This document shows positions 44,514 through 53,175 of a DNA stretch of 64,000 nt, in pieces. The position numbers were made by a program, and so were the translations under genes. How positions within the stretch are numbered: the stretch's first letter is position 1; each line of letters starts with the position of its first letter. The notes below the pieces were generated by a model. That model was given only the letters and a program-made list of their open reading frames with translations. It ran no database searches and was not told the origin of the DNA. Origin of the DNA: Arthrobacter sp. NEB 688 (GTDB lineage Bacteria > Actinomycetota > Actinomycetes > Actinomycetales > Dermatophilaceae); contig NZ_CP053707.1 in assembly GCF_013201035.1 (NCBI RefSeq), positions 372,001 through 436,000 on the forward strand. The letters run 5' to 3'.

Positions 44514-47500
44514 ATGGGTGTCATGACGAGGTTCCGCGCGGGGGCCACCGTCCTCGCGGTCGCGGCCGCCACGGTGTCGGGAGCGGTGGTGCCGAGCGCC
44601 GCCGCGCCGGCCCCGGGCGACTTCTCGACCTCCTTCGAGGAGGGCCAGCCGCAGCCGGCCGACTCCACCGTCGAGCAGGGGCCGAAGGGACCGCTCCAGC
44701 AGAACGTCACGGGGACGGCCTCGACCGACGGCAGCCTGCTCGGGCAGGTCGTCGACGTGACGGCCAGCGCCGAGAACACCCCGAACGAGGCGGCCGCCAG
44801 CTTGGCCGACGCCAACCCCGACACCAAGTGGCTGGCCTTCGAGCCCGCCGCGTGGGTCCGCTACGAGCTCGCGAGGCCGGCGACCGTCGTCAAGTGGTCG
44901 ATGACCTCGGCCAACGACTCCCCCGAGCGCGACCCGAAGGACGTCACCCTCCAGGGCTCGGCCGACGGGACGACCTGGACCGACCTCGACCGCGTCACCG
45001 GCCTCGACTTCCCGGAGCGCTTCGCCACCCTCGACTTCGAGGTCGACACCCCGGCGGAGTACCGCTTCTACCGGCTCGACGTGACGGCCAACCACTCCGG
45101 TGGCCTCGTCCAGCTCGCCGACTGGGACATCAGCGACGGCTCGACCGGCCCGGGCACCGTCTCGCCGATGGTGACGCGCACCGGCCCCGGCCCGATCTCC
45201 GGCTTCAACATCAAGCCGCTCGTCGGCTGGACCGGCGTCACGGCGATGCGCTACTCGGGCGGCCACACCGCGGCCGGCCGCGGCTACGCGTGGAACCGGC
45301 TGTTCGACGTCGACGTGCCGGTCGGCCACGCGAGCCGGCTCACGTACAAGATCTTCCCCGACATGGTGAGCGGGGACCTGACCTACCCCTCGACCTACAC
45401 GTCGGTCGACCTGCGGTTCACCGACGGCACCTTCCTCTCCGACCTGCGGGCCGCCGACACGCACGGCACCGAGGCGAGCCCGAGCGGCCAGGGCCGCGGC
45501 AAGATCCTCTACGCCAACCAGTGGAACGCCGTCACGGTCGAGCTCGGGCAGGTCGCCGCCGGGCGCACGGTCGACGCGATCCTCCTCGGCTACGACAACC
45601 CGACCGCGAGCGCGCAGACCCGGTTCGGCGGCTGGCTGGACGACGTCTCCATCGAGGGGCGCCCCGCCGTCGTCGACGGGCGCGACCTGACGAACTTCGT
45701 CGACGTGCGCCGCGGGACCAACGCCTCGAGCAGCTTCTCGCGGGGCAACAACCTGCCGATCAGCGCGCTGCCCAACGGGTTCACGTTCCTCACGCCGGTG
45801 ACCGACGCGACGTCGCAGTCGTGGCAGTACTACTACCAGTCGGCGAACGACGAGCGGAACCGCCCTGTCCTGCAGGGCCTGGCGGTCTCGCACGAGCCCA
45901 GCCCGTGGATGGGCGACCGCAACCAGCTGTCGGTCATGCCCTCGACCGCGGCCGGCATCCCCACCGGTGACGCCGACGCGCGCGGCCTCGCCTTCGACCA
46001 CGCGACGGAGGTCGCCCGCCCCGACTACTACCGAGCGGTCCTCGAGGACGGCACCGTCGCCGAGCAGACCCCCGCCGACCACGGTGGCGTCTTCCGCTTC
46101 ACCTTCCCCGAGGACGCCACGACCGGGCACCTCGTCCTCGACACGGTCGACGACGACGGCGAGTTCACCGTGAAGCCCGGGACGAACACCGTCACCGGCT
46201 GGGTCGACAACGGCAGCGGCCTCTCGGCCGGCCGGAGCCGGATGTTCGTCTACGGCACGTTCTCGCAGAAGCCGACCGAGGCGGGGACGGCCCCGGACGG
46301 GCACGCGGGGACCCGGTACGCGACCTTCGACACGAGCGCCGGCCGCGCCGTGACGCTGCGGCTCGCGACGTCGTTCATCTCGCTCGACCAGGCGCGGCGC
46401 AACCACGCGCTCGAGCTCGCGGGGCTCGGCTTCGACCGCGTCCGCCAGGCCGCCAACGCCGCGTGGAACGACCGCCTCGGCGTCGTCGAGGTCGAGGGCG
46501 CCAACGCCACCGACCGCTCGACCCTCTACTCGAACCTCTACCGGCTCAACCTCTACCCCAACAGCCAGTTCGAGAACACCGGGACGGCCCGCTCGCCGAA
46601 GTACATGTACGCGAGCCCGGTCTCCCCGCAGGACGGCGAGGCCACCGCGACCCGCACGAACGCGAAGGTCGTCAAGGGCAAGATCTACGTCAACAACGGC
46701 TTCTGGGACACCTACCGCACCGTGTGGCCCGCCTACAGCCTCCTCTACCCGGAGGTCGCCGCCGAGCTCGCCGACGGCTTCGTCCAGCAGTACCGCGACG
46801 GTGGATGGGTCGCGCGCTGGTCCTCGCCGGGCTACGCCGACCTCATGACCGGCACGAGCTCCGACGTGGCGTTCGCCGACGCCTACGTCAAGGGCGTGGA
46901 GCTGCCCGACCCGCTGGCCGCCTACGACGCGGCCGTGCGCAACGCCACGGTGCTGCCGACCTCGAGCGCGGTGGGCCGCAAGGGCATCGACACCTCGACG
47001 TTCAAGGGCTACACGAGCAACGCCACGCACGAGTCGGTGTCGTGGGGGCTCGAGGGCTTCGTCAACGACTACGGCATCGGGCAGATGGCGAAGAAGCTCG
47101 CCACCGACCGCGCGACGCCGAAGGCCCGACGGGCGCAGCTGCGCGAGGAGTCGGCGTACTTCCTCGAGCGGGCGACGCACTACGTCAACAGCTTCGACCG
47201 CGAGACCGGGTTCTTCCGCGGGCGCGCACCCGACGGGGACTTCCCGGACGCGGCGTCCTTCGACCCCGAGGACTGGGGCGGTGACTTCACCGAGACCAAC
47301 GGCTGGAACTTCGCCTTCCACGCCCCCCAGGACGGGGTCGGGCTGGCCAACCTCTACGGCGGCCGCGACGGTCTCGCGAAGAAGCTCGACGAGTTCTTCG
47401 CGACGCCCGAGACCGCGACCAAGCCCGGCGGCTACGGCGGGGTCATCCACGAGATGCTCGAGGCCCGCGACGTGCGGATGGGGATGCTCGGCCAGAGCAA

Positions 47501-49565
47501 CCAGGTCTCGCACCACATCCCGTACATGTACGACTGGACCGGCCAGCAGTGGAAGACGGCCGAGAAGGTCCGCGAGATCATGCGTCGGCTCTACGTCGGC
47601 GGCGAGATCGGCCAGGGCTACCCCGGTGACGAGGACAACGGCGAGATGTCGGCCTGGTACCTGCTGTCGTCCCTCGGCATCTACCCGCTGCAGGTCGGGT
47701 CGTCCCAGTGGGCCATCGGCTCACCGAAGTTCACGAAGACGACCGTCCACCGCACGCAGGGCGACCTCGTCGTCGAGGCTCCCGGCAACTCGGAGCGCGC
47801 CATCTACGTCCAGGGCGTGACCGTGGACGGGAAGCGCCAGTCGAGCGTGTCGGTCGACCAGGCCCAGCTGAAGGGCCCGACGACCGTCCGGTTCGCGATG
47901 GGCACCCGCCCCTCCTCGTTCGGCTCGCGGCCGCAGGACCTGCCGCCGGCGCTGACGAAGGGCACGGACGCGCCGAAGCCGCTGCGCGACGCCACCGGTT
48001 CCGGGCGGGGCTCCGCCTCGGCCACCGGGCTCGCCGAGGGCAGCACCGCCAAGGCCCTGTTCGACGACACGTCGCGGACGTCCTCGACGTTCACCACCCG
48101 TCGTCCGACGGTGTCGTACTCGCTCTCCGGCCTCGGCCAGCGGGCGACCTGGTACACGCTGACCTCCGGCCCCGAGAAGGGTGACCCGACGGCCTGGCGG
48201 CTCGAGGGCTCGACGGACGGCCGGCACTGGAAGACCCTCGACCGGCGCTCCGGCGAGACCTTCCCGTGGCGGGTGCAGACCCGGCCGTTCGAGGTCGACC
48301 ACCCCGGGACGTACTCGAGCTACCGGCTCGTCGTGACGGCGGCGAACGGTGCCGTCAACCTCTCGGAGGTCGAGCTCCTGACCGACGGGTCGAAGGCCGC
48401 CCGGGGTCCGCTGTCGGTCACCGCGGGCGACCCCGCCGAGACCTCCGTCGGCCGTGAGTGGTCCGGCACGGTGGCGACGTTCGCCGGCGGCCGTGGGCCG
48501 CAGGACGCGACGCCGACCGTGACGGTCGACTGGGGCGACGGCACGTCGTCCCCGGGGCGGGTCCGGGTCGGCGACCTGGGCACCTCGACGGTCACCGCGT
48601 CGCACACGTGGAGCGAGCCGGGGTTCTACCAGCCCCGGGTCACGGTGACCTCGGGCCGCGAGTCCGCGAGCGGGCTGGCCGCCGTCACCGTCCACCAGGC
48701 CGTCGTGCCCTCGTACGCGGCCGGGTTCGACCTGCGGTGCATCGGCGACGTCGGCACCGCCGTCCCGTGCGACGGCGGCCGCTCGGGCCTGGCCCGCCAG
48801 GCCCTCGCCGACGAGGGGGTCGTCCCCGGTCGCCTCCAGACCGTCCCGGGCACCGACCTGCGTTGGTCGCTGCCGGCCGTCCCGGCGGGTGAGCCCGACA
48901 GCGCGACGGGCGCCGGGCAGGTCCTCGACGTCACGCTGGCTCCCGGCGCGACGCGGATGTCGCTCATCGGCACCGCGACGCAGAAGGACCAGGACACGAC
49001 GGCGACGGTGACGTTCGACGACGGGTCGAGCGTCGAGTACCCGCTGCAGTACGGCGACTGGTGCGGCTCCGCGAAGTTCGGCAACACCGTGGCCGTCGAG
49101 CTCGCCTACCGGACGAACGGCACCGGGACGGACTCGTGCCGCCTGAAGCTGTTCGCCACGGCGCCGCTCGAGGTGCCGTCCGGTCGCACCGTGAAGTCGG
49201 TGACGATGCCCGAGCAGACCGGCGACCCGCAGACGGCCGGCCGGGTGCACGTGTTCGCTGTGGCCGACGACGGTGCGCCGGTGGCCCTCGACACCGCGGG
49301 GTCGGTCAGCGCCCGCCGCGGCAGCGCGACGACGGTGCAGCTCGGCACCGTGTCGGGCGGCGTGCCCGGCGAGGCCTACACGGCCCGCGTCCAGTGGGGC
49401 GACGGCAGCGCGACCGAGGACGCGACGCTCACGACGTCGTCGGACGGCGCGGTGGGCCTCACCGGGCGGCACGCGTGGGCGGCGGCCGGCCGGTACACGG
49501 TGACGGTCCTCGCCGGCGACACCCGCTCCGACGTCGTCGGGACGCTGGTGGTCACCGTCCGCTGA
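44514..49565 (+). CDS. Secreted GH92 alpha-mannosidase with discoidin and PKD-like domains
   Basis: A 1683-residue exported enzyme. After a signal peptide (FRAGATVLAVAAATVSGAVV) come two N-terminal beta-sandwich modules (about 75-200, discoidin/F5/8-like, and 205-380), then the GH92 catalytic region (about 395-1130). Catalytic residues: E927 in TETNGWNF and D1039/D1041 in GDEDNGEMSAWY, corresponding to the acid and base of characterised GH92 mannosidases. A second F5/8-like domain follows (about 1160-1300), then PKD-like and NPCBM-like domains at the C-terminus. It likely removes alpha-mannose from glycans such as yeast mannan or N-glycans with calcium. Start ATG at 44514 has GGAGGA upstream. 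It is probably controlled by the divergent LacI protein. Confidence 0.93.
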   Translation: MGVMTRFRAGATVLAVAAATVSGAVVPSAAAPAPGDFSTSFEEGQPQPADSTVEQGPKGPLQQNVTGTASTDGSLLGQVVDVTASAENTPNEAAASLADANPDTKWLAFEPAAWVRYELARPATVVKWSMTSANDSPERDPKDVTLQGSADGTTWTDLDRVTGLDFPERFATLDFEVDTPAEYRFYRLDVTANHSGGLVQLADWDISDGSTGPGTVSPMVTRTGPGPISGFNIKPLVGWTGVTAMRYSGGHTAAGRGYAWNRLFDVDVPVGHASRLTYKIFPDMVSGDLTYPSTYTSVDLRFTDGTFLSDLRAADTHGTEASPSGQGRGKILYANQWNAVTVELGQVAAGRTVDAILLGYDNPTASAQTRFGGWLDDVSIEGRPAVVDGRDLTNFVDVRRGTNASSSFSRGNNLPISALPNGFTFLTPVTDATSQSWQYYYQSANDERNRPVLQGLAVSHEPSPWMGDRNQLSVMPSTAAGIPTGDADARGLAFDHATEVARPDYYRAVLEDGTVAEQTPADHGGVFRFTFPEDATTGHLVLDTVDDDGEFTVKPGTNTVTGWVDNGSGLSAGRSRMFVYGTFSQKPTEAGTAPDGHAGTRYATFDTSAGRAVTLRLATSFISLDQARRNHALELAGLGFDRVRQAANAAWNDRLGVVEVEGANATDRSTLYSNLYRLNLYPNSQFENTGTARSPKYMYASPVSPQDGEATATRTNAKVVKGKIYVNNGFWDTYRTVWPAYSLLYPEVAAELADGFVQQYRDGGWVARWSSPGYADLMTGTSSDVAFADAYVKGVELPDPLAAYDAAVRNATVLPTSSAVGRKGIDTSTFKGYTSNATHESVSWGLEGFVNDYGIGQMAKKLATDRATPKARRAQLREESAYFLERATHYVNSFDRETGFFRGRAPDGDFPDAASFDPEDWGGDFTETNGWNFAFHAPQDGVGLANLYGGRDGLAKKLDEFFATPETATKPGGYGGVIHEMLEARDVRMGMLGQSNQVSHHIPYMYDWTGQQWKTAEKVREIMRRLYVGGEIGQGYPGDEDNGEMSAWYLLSSLGIYPLQVGSSQWAIGSPKFTKTTVHRTQGDLVVEAPGNSERAIYVQGVTVDGKRQSSVSVDQAQLKGPTTVRFAMGTRPSSFGSRPQDLPPALTKGTDAPKPLRDATGSGRGSASATGLAEGSTAKALFDDTSRTSSTFTTRRPTVSYSLSGLGQRATWYTLTSGPEKGDPTAWRLEGSTDGRHWKTLDRRSGETFPWRVQTRPFEVDHPGTYSSYRLVVTAANGAVNLSEVELLTDGSKAARGPLSVTAGDPAETSVGREWSGTVATFAGGRGPQDATPTVTVDWGDGTSSPGRVRVGDLGTSTVTASHTWSEPGFYQPRVTVTSGRESASGLAAVTVHQAVVPSYAAGFDLRCIGDVGTAVPCDGGRSGLARQALADEGVVPGRLQTVPGTDLRWSLPAVPAGEPDSATGAGQVLDVTLAPGATRMSLIGTATQKDQDTTATVTFDDGSSVEYPLQYGDWCGSAKFGNTVAVELAYRTNGTGTDSCRLKLFATAPLEVPSGRTVKSVTMPEQTGDPQTAGRVHVFAVADDGAPVALDTAGSVSARRGSATTVQLGTVSGGVPGEAYTARVQWGDGSATEDATLTTSSDGAVGLTGRHAWAAAGRYTVTVLAGDTRSDVVGTLVVTVR

Positions 49566-49576
49566 CCCTCACGAGC

Positions 49577-49630
49577 CGCGAACGTGTGTGAACCCGCCGG
49601 GGATCCCCGGCGGGTTCACACACGTTCGCG
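49577..49630. repeat. Family A palindrome, copy 3 (perfect 54-bp palindrome)
   Basis: Two 27-nt arms (49577-49603, 49604-49630) are perfect reverse complements with no loop. The outer arm reads CGCGAACGTGTGTGAA and the centre is GGGGATCCCC. It lies 12 bp past the GH92 stop and 23 bp from the convergent gene end at 49653. Confidence 0.95.
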
Positions 49631-49652
49631 CGCAGGAGGAGGGGTGGCAGGG

Positions 49653-50333
49653 CTACGGGAGGGTGAGGCGGGCGACGACGTGGAGGACGCCGGACGGGTC
49701 CTCCGTGTGCAGCGCCTCGCACCGCGCGGTCCCCGACCCCGTGGCCGGCGCCCCGCCGGAGCCCTCGTCACCCGCGGGTGCGGAGCCGTCGGCGGCCGGG
49801 CGGAGGAGGGTCGCCGCGACCTGGAGCGGCGCCCGGCCGTGGACGAGCAGGTCGGCGGCGAGGTCGGCGTCGAGGGCGAGCAGCGCCTCGCCGTCCGCTG
49901 CACGCAGCGCCCCGACGAGCGCCTCGTCCAGTGCGAAGGAGCGCTCGTCGAGGTGGCCGGGGGCCTTCTCGCCACGTCGCGCGCTGCCGTCCGCGACGAC
50001 GACGACGGAGGCGTCGGGATGCGTCGCCGCCAGGGACTCCCCTGCCGCGACGCAGTCGGCGACGGACGCGTCCCAGGGCACGACGACGACGTCGGCCACG
50101 TCGAGCCCGGCCAGCTCCACGAGGTGGCGCCCGACCCGCTCGCCGAGCGGCGCCCGGGTGCCGCGCTGCTCGCGGTCGGTCGCGACGACGAGGACGACGG
50201 AACCCCCACCCGGGACGGCCGAGCCGAGCGCCTCGACCGCGCAGGCGCGCAGGTCCGCAGCGGCGTCGGTGCGCCCGGTGTACTCGGGCAGCAGCATCGG
50301 TGCGCTGGGGACGACGACGAGCGCGCGGCTCAT
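49653..50333 (-). CDS. Class III extradiol-dioxygenase-like protein of the folP2 operon
   Basis: A 226-residue protein beginning MSRALVVVPSAPMLLPEYTG, resembling LigB-type extradiol dioxygenase-fold proteins found as conserved hypotheticals in actinobacteria. Other segments: VVLVVATDREQRGTRAPLGE, VVVVADGSARRGEKAPGHLD. Metal ligands of a working dioxygenase are not obvious, so it may be non-catalytic. Its ATG overlaps the DHPS-like stop (50330-50333), the last gene of the operon. Confidence 0.6.
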   Translation of the reverse strand: MSRALVVVPSAPMLLPEYTGRTDAAADLRACAVEALGSAVPGGGSVVLVVATDREQRGTRAPLGERVGRHLVELAGLDVADVVVVPWDASVADCVAAGESLAATHPDASVVVVADGSARRGEKAPGHLDERSFALDEALVGALRAADGEALLALDADLAADLLVHGRAPLQVAATLLRPAADGSAPAGDEGSGGAPATGSGTARCEALHTEDPSGVLHVVARLTLP

Positions 50334-51220
50334 GCGAGCCCCCTCACGGTGCGGGCCGGCCGCAGGTCGCCGGCGACGACGGACACCATGTCGAGCACCT
50401 GGCGGGTCTCGACGACCTCGTGGACGCGGTAGACCTGCGCCCCGAGCCAGGCGCAGAGCGCGGTCGCGGCCAGCGTGCCGGTCAGACGCTCGCCGACGGG
50501 CAGGTCGAGGGACTCACCGACGAAGTCCTTGTTGGACAACGAGACCAGCACCGGCCAGCCGAGCGACGTCAGCTCGTCGAGCCGCCGCGTCACCTCCAGC
50601 GAGTGCCACGTGTTCTTCCCGAAGTCGTGCGCCGGGTCGATGACCACCCGCTCGCGCTCGACGCCCATCGACACCGCGCGCTCGGCCTGCCGCAGCAGCG
50701 AGGACCGGGCGTCGGCCACGACGTCGTCGTACTCGATGCGGTGCGGGCGCGTGCGGGGCGTCACCCCGCCGGTGTGCGTGCACACCAGCGCGGCCCCGAA
50801 CTCGGCTGCGACGGTGGGCAGCTCGGGGTCCGCCCCACCCCAGGCGTCGTTGATGAGGTCCGCGCCGACCTCGCACACGGCCCGCGCGACCTCGCTGCGC
50901 CACGTGTCGACGCTGATGACGAGGTCGGGGTACTCGCCGCGCACACGCTCGACGAAGCCGACGACCCGGCGCTTCTCCTCGGCGGCGTCGATCTCGACCC
51001 CGGGAGCCGCCTTGATGCCCCCGATGTCGACGATGTCCGCGCCCTGGTCGGCGACCATCCGGACGCGGTCGAGGGCGGCGTCCTCGGCCCAGCTGACGCC
51101 CCTGTCGTAGAACGAGTCCGGCGTGCGGTTGACGATGGCCATGACGAGCCGGGCGGTCGCCGGGTACTCGTGCCGGCCCAGCCTCAGCACCGCTCCACGC
51201 CCCGTCTCGGGCCCGCTCAT
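50330..51220 (-). CDS. folP2: Dihydropteroate synthase-like protein, FolP2 type
   Basis: A 296-residue TIM barrel. VMAIVNRTPDSFYDRGVSWA, ADIVDIGGIKAAPGVEID, ISVDTWRSEVARAVCEVG, LINDAWGG and VVIDPAHDFGKNTWHSLE are in the right order for dihydropteroate synthase. The text matches the FolP2 paralogue, which in mycobacteria sits beside gpgS and was reported to lack DHPS activity. Which reaction it performs is open. It is coupled to gpgS by a four-base overlap (51217-51220). Confidence 0.85.
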   Translation of the reverse strand: MSGPETGRGAVLRLGRHEYPATARLVMAIVNRTPDSFYDRGVSWAEDAALDRVRMVADQGADIVDIGGIKAAPGVEIDAAEEKRRVVGFVERVRGEYPDLVISVDTWRSEVARAVCEVGADLINDAWGGADPELPTVAAEFGAALVCTHTGGVTPRTRPHRIEYDDVVADARSSLLRQAERAVSMGVERERVVIDPAHDFGKNTWHSLEVTRRLDELTSLGWPVLVSLSNKDFVGESLDLPVGERLTGTLAATALCAWLGAQVYRVHEVVETRQVLDMVSVVAGDLRPARTVRGLA

Positions 51221-52170
51221 CGCACCGTCTCCGTCCTCGTGGGGTAGCCCTCGACCGAGACGGCCGGCGGCCGCTCCGCGAGGTCGACCGCGCGCGGCCG
51301 GGGCGTGAAGCCCTCGGCCGTGCGCTCGTACTGGGTCAGCGTCGCGCGCCCGTCGGTGACGCCGGCGGCCGCCTCGACCCCGCGGCGCAGGCGTGACTCG
51401 ACGGCCGCGAGCACCTGGACGGCCATCGGCCCCAGGGTGTCGTGCCGGTGGTGCCGGTGGGTGCGTCGGCCGAGGTCGACCTGCGCCACGGCGTCGGCCC
51501 CGAGCAGGGCGGCGGTGTCGACGAGCGCGGCGATCTCGACCCCGTAGCCGACCGGCACCGAGAAGCGCTCGAACGCGCTGCGGCGCACGGCCCACTCGCC
51601 GGCGAGCGGCTGCACGAGGCCGGCGAGGTCGGGGTGGTGCAACGCCAGCAGCGGGCGGGCGACGAGCTCGGTGACCCGGCCGCCGGTCTCGGCCTCGTGG
51701 CCGTCGGCGTCGAGCAGCGGCCGGTCGTAGACCGCCTTGACCAGGGCCACACCGGGGTCGGTGAGCAGCGGCCCGAGCAGCCCGGTGACGAAGTGCGTCC
51801 CCCACTCGATGAGGTCGGCGTCGAGGAACACGAGCACGTCACCACCGGTGACGTGCAACGACTTCCACAGCGCCTCGCCCTTGCCGCGAGCGTGCCCCAG
51901 CTGCGGCAGCACGTCGGCCGCCGCGAACACCGTGGCCCCCGCGGCCCGAGCGACCTCGGCCGTGCGGTCGGTGGAGTCGGAGTCGATGACGACGAGCTCG
52001 TCGACGAGCGGGACGCCCTCGACCCACGCGCGGCGCACCCCCGCCACGACGTCACCGACGGTCGCCTCCTCGTTGCGCGCGGGGACGACGACCGTGACGG
52101 TCGTGCTCCCCTTCGCGGCGAGCAGGTCGGAGACGGACGGCCCGGGGCCGCTGACGGTGCGGACCGGCAT
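51217..52170 (-). CDS. gpgS: Glucosyl-3-phosphoglycerate synthase
   Basis: A 317-residue GT81-family glycosyltransferase. VVVPARNEEATVGDVVAGV and VIDSDSTDRTAEVA bind the nucleotide sugar, the metal-binding DAD is D117-D119 in LVFLDADLIEWG, and LGHARGKGEALW and PLAGEWAVRR match GpgS. It joins glucose from a nucleotide-glucose to 3-phosphoglycerate, the first step to glucosylglycerate (compatible solute) or methylglucose lipopolysaccharide. The neighbour folP2 supports the call. Start ATG at 52170 overlaps the DoxX stop. Confidence 0.9.
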   Translation of the reverse strand: MPVRTVSGPGPSVSDLLAAKGSTTVTVVVPARNEEATVGDVVAGVRRAWVEGVPLVDELVVIDSDSTDRTAEVARAAGATVFAAADVLPQLGHARGKGEALWKSLHVTGGDVLVFLDADLIEWGTHFVTGLLGPLLTDPGVALVKAVYDRPLLDADGHEAETGGRVTELVARPLLALHHPDLAGLVQPLAGEWAVRRSAFERFSVPVGYGVEIAALVDTAALLGADAVAQVDLGRRTHRHHRHDTLGPMAVQVLAAVESRLRRGVEAAAGVTDGRATLTQYERTAEGFTPRPRAVDLAERPPAVSVEGYPTRTETVR

Positions 52171-52667
52171 CAGGCCCCACCGGGGGTCGGGCGGCGGAAG
52201 ACGGCGAGCAACCCACCGGCAGCGAGGAGGCCCCCGGCTGCCGCGGCCAGCCCCCACCACGCACCGGCGAGGTCCAGCCCCGCCGCGGCGTCGACGGACC
52301 AGCCACCGGGACCGACGACCGCGAGCGCGACGGCAGCCATCGCGACGAGGAGCACGTACTCCCAGCCGCCCTTGAAGACGAAGTACCCCTTGCCCCGGTG
52401 GTCGGTCAGGGCGGCGACGGCCATCAGCCCGACGAACGCCATCGACGCGAGACCGGTCAGCAGGCCGAGGGTCACGAGGACGCCGGCGACGATCTCCGTG
52501 CCGGCGGCGAGGCGGGCGTGCAGCCATCCCGGCCGCAGGCCGAGCGACTCGAACCAGCCGGCCGTGCCCGACAGACCGCCACCGCCCCACACCTTGTTGG
52601 CACCGTGGAGGACGAGCATGGGCCCGAGGGCGAGCCGCAGCACGAGCATCCCGAGGTCGAGGTCCAT
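52170..52667 (-). CDS. DoxX-family membrane protein
   Basis: A 165-residue protein with four membrane helices, beginning MDLDLGMLVLRLALGPMLVL. LHGANKVWGGGG, LAAGTEIVAGVLVTLG, ALTDHRGKGYFVFKGGWEY match DoxX/SURF4-like proteins, whose role may be membrane redox or sulfur stress. It is the first gene of the operon DoxX-gpgS-folP2-extradiol-like and overlaps gpgS (TGATG). Confidence 0.85.
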   Translation of the reverse strand: MDLDLGMLVLRLALGPMLVLHGANKVWGGGGLSGTAGWFESLGLRPGWLHARLAAGTEIVAGVLVTLGLLTGLASMAFVGLMAVAALTDHRGKGYFVFKGGWEYVLLVAMAAVALAVVGPGGWSVDAAAGLDLAGAWWGLAAAAGGLLAAGGLLAVFRRPTPGGA

Positions 52668-52768
52668 CCGGCTCCCGTCAGTCGCCCCGCCGCGCGGCGG
52701 GGTGGCCCGGCGAGCCCGGGCCGCGGCCCGGTCGGGCCGTCATCACTCTAGGTCTCGGTCCGGGCCGC

Positions 52769-53050
52769 TCAGGCGGTGACCTCGACGCCCTTCCAGAAGG
52801 CGTAGCGGCCGGTGATCTCGCGGGCGGCGTCCTTCGGCTCGGGGTAGTACCAGGCGGCGTCGGCGTTGACCGTGCCGTCGACCTCGATGCTCCGGTAGCT
52901 CGCCGTGCCCTTCCACGGGCAGACCGTCGTCGTGGCGGAGGGGCGCAGCAGCTCCTCGCGCACGGACTCGGCGGGGAAGTAGTGGTTGCCCTCGACGACG
53001 ACGGTGTCGTCGCTCTCGGCGACGACGGTCCCGTTCCAGATGGCCTTCAT
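52769..53050 (-). CDS. DUF427 domain protein
   Basis: A 93-residue protein spanning the complete DUF427 domain: MKAIWNGTVVAESDDTVVVE, NHYFPAESV, TVCPWKGTASYRSIEVDG and NADAAWYYPEP. The fold is small and beta-rich. Its function is not known. It is divergent from the isocitrate-lyase-like gene with a 125-bp gap. Confidence 0.93.
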   Translation of the reverse strand: MKAIWNGTVVAESDDTVVVEGNHYFPAESVREELLRPSATTTVCPWKGTASYRSIEVDGTVNADAAWYYPEPKDAAREITGRYAFWKGVEVTA

Positions 53051-53140
53051 GTCCGCTCCTTCGCGTGGTCTGCTGCCCGGGTGCTCCCGGTCACCGGCGC
53101 AACACCCGCGGCGCGGACCCTCTTCCCGGGTCCCGACGGG

Positions 53141-53169
53141 TTGTCGAAGGCTGTGCGGCGGGTGAGGAT
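53141..53169 (+). promoter_or_regulatory. Promoter of the isocitrate-lyase-like gene, probably leaderless
   Basis: TTGTCG (53141-53146), a 17-nt spacer and GAGGAT (53164-53169) precede the GTG at 53176 by six bases. Confidence 0.45.
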
Positions 53170-53175
53170 GAGCCG

